Of a stretch of DNA of 16,368 bases, positions 13,962 through 16,368 are shown one piece after another; position 1 is the stretch's first letter; each line of letters starts with the position of its first letter. The translations under genes were made by a program, and so were the position numbers. Below the pieces are notes generated by a model. It did not search any database. It was not told where the DNA came from and saw only the letters and a list, made by a program, of their open reading frames with translations. This DNA is from an uncultured Eubacteriales bacterium (GTDB taxonomy: Bacteria; Bacillota; Clostridia; Oscillospirales; Acutalibacteraceae): contig ONSE01000023.1 in NCBI GenBank assembly GCA_900320415.1, forward strand, positions 1 through 16,368, in the 5' to 3' direction.

Positions 13962-16226
13962 TCAGAAGCGTCCGCCGGGACGTCCGCCGCCACCGCCGGG
14001 GCCGCCGCCCGAGGAGGTCTGAGAAAGCGCTGTGGTCGTGCCGCCGCTCACGGTGCCGCCCTCTGCGTAGCCATAAGCGTCAAAGCTGCCGCTGTAGCTG
14101 CCGTTCGTCACCGCCTTGCAGCTTGTCAGGCTGCCGCTGTAGCTGCCGTTGTAGTAGAGCACGCCGACGCTGCCCGAGATCCTGCTCTTCACCGCGGAGA
14201 GAACGCTGCCGTTCGCGTCTGTCACGGCGATTACGCCGTCCTTCGAAACGCTTCCCGCCGACTTGGTAAAGACCGCGCTGCCGAGCTTGCCGTTGATATC
14301 CTCCCACATCGCGTTGGAGGAACAGACCGCCATGACGACGCCGCCGTTGAAGCCCACATTGCCGTCGGCGTCCACACTGAAGTTGCCGCCCGTGGAGGGA
14401 CCCTGCACAATGGTGGTTCCGCCGTTGAAGCTGAGCGAGCCGTTGGAATCCACGCCGTCGCCCGAGGCAACAACAAAGAGATAGCCGCCGTTGACGGTGA
14501 TGCTCGCGGTGGAGGAAGAGCCGCCGGGATTGAAAGTATTCTGACCGGGTCTGCCGCCCTGTGAGCTCTGATCCTGACCGCCTGCGGCGTTGACGCCGTC
14601 GTCGCTCGCCGTCACGAACATGGTGCCGCCGTTGATGACGATATTGTTCGCCTCAAGTCCCTCGTAGCTCCTGTTGACGGTAATGCTGCCGTCCTCGATG
14701 GTGAGGGCGCTGTCGGCATGAACGCCGTCGTCGCCCGAGGTGATGTCATAGGTGCCGCCCGTGATGGTGATACTTCCGTTGGAGTGGATGCTGTCATCGG
14801 CGGAATTGACGGTAAAGCTGCCGCCGCTGAGGTTCATGTCGGTGGTCGCCTTCACTCCCTTGCCCGTGGTTGTCAGCGTAAAGCTGCCGCCGGCGATGCT
14901 GATGCTGTCGCCCGTGACCGCCTCATCGCCCGAGGTCAGGCTGTAGGTGCCGTCCTCAATGGTAACCGCCGCGTTGCTGTTGATACAGTCGTCGGTGGTA
15001 TCAATCGTATAGCTGCCGCTGCTGAGGGTGATATAGTCTGCGGCGTTCAGACCCTTGCCGCCGCCCGAGAGATTCAGCGTCGCCTTGCCGACGGTGAGAT
15101 AGCCCTCGCTCTCGATGCCGTCGCCCTGCGCGTTGACGGTGAGAGAAATGTTCTTGCCGTCAAGCGTGATATAATCATTGGCGTGGAGTCCGTCCTTGAC
15201 GGCGGTGATATCAAGGGTGCCGTTCTCGATCACAATATCGTCCGAGGAGCTGATGCCGTGCTTATAGTTTCCGTTGACCTTGAGCGTACCCTTACCCTTG
15301 ATCTCAAGGGAGTCGTCGCTCTGGATGGCGCCCTTCGCGTCGGCGCAGGCTTCGCTGTAAACAGAGCCGTCGGACACGGTGTTGACGGTGCCGCTCTCGA
15401 GGGTGATGAACGCCTTCTTGCAGCGGTCAAAGTAAATCGCGGGGCCGGAGGGATTCGTCAGGCTCATTCCGTTGAGACGGAACTTGACCTTGTCGTTGAC
15501 GTCCTTCTCCTCGCCTGTGTTCACGTAGATCATGCCGTCGTCGCAGGTGCCGACAACCTCCCAGTCGCCGCCCTCGGTGATGGTCACGATATTGCCCTCG
15601 ACGCTGATTCCCTCGCCCGTCACGGTGATACCGTCATTGCTGAGGGTGATGACGCCCGTGTTCTGCTTCCACGCGTCCTCGCTGACAGTGGTCGGCTCAG
15701 TCACCTCTGTGGTCGGTTCGGTGGGAGCAGCGGTCGTCGGGACTTCTGTCGGCTCCTCCGTAGTCGGAGCAGCGGCCGTCGGGACTTCCGTCGGTTCCTC
15801 CGTAGTCGGAGCAGCGGTCGTCGGGACTTCCGTCGGTTCCTCCGTAACCGGAGCAGCGGTTGTCGGGGTTTCCGTCGGCTCCTCCGTAGTCGGAGCAATG
15901 GTCGTTTCCGCCTGTGTCTCAACCTCGACCTCGTCGCCGATGGCAAAGCCCGTATCCAGATCCGCGAGGTACTTCTGGATCAGGGTGGCGTCGGTGATAT
16001 TCACCAGTCCGTCGCCGTTGACGTCGGCAGCCTTCAGACCTGCCGCATCGAGAGTGATCTGATCCGCCGCATACCTTTGGATCGCGGTGACGTCGGGGAT
16101 CGACACAACGCCGTCGCCGTTGACGTCTCCGAGCTTCACGGATTTCGCCGCCGCCATCACGCTGACGGGAAACGAAGCGGCAACAGCAGCCGCGAGCGTC
16201 ACTGCCAATACTTTACTTTTTCTCAT
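13962..16226 (-). CDS. Secreted N-terminal dockerin protein with Cthe_2159-type beta-helix (carbohydrate-binding)
   Basis: A 754-residue exported protein. The start ATG has GAGGAG eight bases upstream; a longer in-frame extension to 16358 lacks this. A signal peptide (MRKSKVLAV to about residue 26, AxA site) precedes a type I dockerin: two calcium loops GDVNGDGVVSIPDV (D34, N36, D38, D45) and ADVNGDGLVNITDA (D68, N70, D72, D79). A Thr/Glu/Pro linker with four 14-residue repeats (111-166) follows. From about 185 to 735 lies a repetitive right-handed beta-helix with motifs DGMIYVNT, GPAIYFDR, GAIQSDDSL, GISSSDDI and repeated GDGI/DDG(I/V) turns, matching the Cthe_2159 family (PF14262), whose founder binds pectic polysaccharide. 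The end is a Gly-rich tail. It should dock to cohesin on a cellulosome-like scaffold. No catalytic residues are identifiable. Confidence 0.9.
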   Translation of the reverse strand: MRKSKVLAVTLAAAVAASFPVSVMAAAKSVKLGDVNGDGVVSIPDVTAIQRYAADQITLDAAGLKAADVNGDGLVNITDATLIQKYLADLDTGFAIGDEVEVETQAETTIAPTTEEPTETPTTAAPVTEEPTEVPTTAAPTTEEPTEVPTAAAPTTEEPTEVPTTAAPTEPTTEVTEPTTVSEDAWKQNTGVITLSNDGITVTGEGISVEGNIVTITEGGDWEVVGTCDDGMIYVNTGEEKDVNDKVKFRLNGMSLTNPSGPAIYFDRCKKAFITLESGTVNTVSDGSVYSEACADAKGAIQSDDSLEIKGKGTLKVNGNYKHGISSSDDIVIENGTLDITAVKDGLHANDYITLDGKNISLTVNAQGDGIESEGYLTVGKATLNLSGGGKGLNAADYITLSSGSYTIDTTDDCINSNAAVTIEDGTYSLTSGDEAVTGDSISIAGGSFTLTTTGKGVKATTDMNLSGGSFTVNSADDSIHSNGSITITGGTYDITSGDDGVHADSALTIEDGSITVNRSYEGLEANNIVINGGTMFVTASDDGVNAAGGQDQSSQGGRPGQNTFNPGGSSSTASITVNGGYLFVVASGDGVDSNGSLSFNGGTTIVQGPSTGGNFSVDADGNVGFNGGVVMAVCSSNAMWEDINGKLGSAVFTKSAGSVSKDGVIAVTDANGSVLSAVKSRISGSVGVLYYNGSYSGSLTSCKAVTNGSYSGSFDAYGYAEGGTVSGGTTTALSQTSSGGGPGGGGGRPGGRF
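15729..15896 (-). repeat. Four 42-bp tandem repeats encoding the TEP linker
   Basis: Four in-frame units of 14 codons encode variants of APTTEEPTEVPTTA: with T for V in the first, V for T in the second, and A for T in the third. A partial fifth follows. Such arrays vary in copy number by slippage and set the distance between dockerin and beta-helix. Confidence 0.85.
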
Positions 16227-16368
16227 TGTCTTGACTCCTCTCTGCATTTCTGCAAGTTCTATTTTTGATTGCACCCCCAGTGTACACCCCCACCCTGAAA
16301 AAACCCTTAAATTTTTTAAATCGCGGACTATAGGTTTGGTAAGTCGGTTGCTGCACATTTACGCGATA
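16227..16368 (-). promoter_or_regulatory. Upstream region of the dockerin gene, promoter not resolved
   Basis: The leader contains a direct repeat of GGGGGTG on the minus strand (plus-strand CACCCCC at 16272-16278 and 16285-16291, 13-bp period) surrounding the palindrome GTGTACAC (16280-16287 region). An A/T-rich block (about 16300-16320) lies further upstream. A 6-bp inverted repeat ATCGCG (16320-16325) and CGCGAT (16362-16367) has a 36-base spacer. No clear -35/-10 pair is seen. The 5' RBS is GAGGAG. Confidence 0.4.

Noticed and set aside
15729..15896. Possible CRISPR-like or satellite array
   Set aside because: The units are contiguous, in frame and encode a Thr/Glu/Pro linker; there are no unique spacers.
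14718..16268. A 516-codon plus-strand frame opposite the dockerin gene
   Set aside because: It is the antisense shadow of the repetitive GC-rich beta-helix gene; it lacks an RBS and any domain, while the minus strand has signal peptide, dockerin and beta-helix motifs.

Overview
The window looks like chromosomal DNA of a GC-rich, Gram-positive anaerobe of the Clostridia, most likely a Ruminococcus-like member of the Oscillospiraceae from a gut or rumen. The evidence is a secreted dockerin protein with a Thr/Glu/Pro linker, a YtrA-type GntR/ABC operon, a BirA-operator bioY, AGGAGG-type ribosome binding sites and sigma-A-like promoters. This is inferred from gene content only; there is no rRNA or marker gene. 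I see no tRNA, CRISPR array, insertion sequence or prophage.

Layout. 21-1543 (+): an amidohydrolase_2 enzyme and a TraX-type membrane protein overlapping by 4 bp. 1544-1855: hairpins, possibly an interspersed repeat. 1856-3094 (-): an esterase-family lipoprotein. 3311-3973 (+): the biotin transporter subunit bioY, with two matched inverted repeats of identical geometry around its promoter. 4083-7303 (-): an overlapping three-gene operon of GntR regulator, ABC ATPase and ABC permease, with a YtrA-like operator at the predicted transcription start. 7495-7707 (-): a 70-residue membrane protein behind a Pho-box-like triple direct repeat. 7922-8581 (+): a Pr6Pr-like membrane protein. 8582-9639: about 1 kb without a convincing gene, but with a strong leftward promoter, many small hairpins and a decayed ORF end. 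9640-12096 (-): a zinc-ribbon SPFH protein followed by a zinc-ribbon two-TM protein, resembling a reduced YdjG/YdjI membrane-stress module. 12279-13875 (+): a FliB-like lysine methylase and a CrtO-like membrane protein. 13962-16226 (-): a secreted protein with an N-terminal dockerin, repeat linker and Cthe_2159-type beta-helix.

Functional picture. Much of the window is envelope and surface biology: vitamin import, regulated ABC export, a surface esterase, a membrane-stress pair and a cellulosome-type polysaccharide-binding protein. The best-supported new observations are regulatory: the double BirA-type operator at bioY, the Pho-box promoter of the 70-residue protein, and the promoter-driven non-coding 9330-8590 region. 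The most unusual protein is the SPFH protein with one N-terminal and three tandem C-terminal zinc ribbons.
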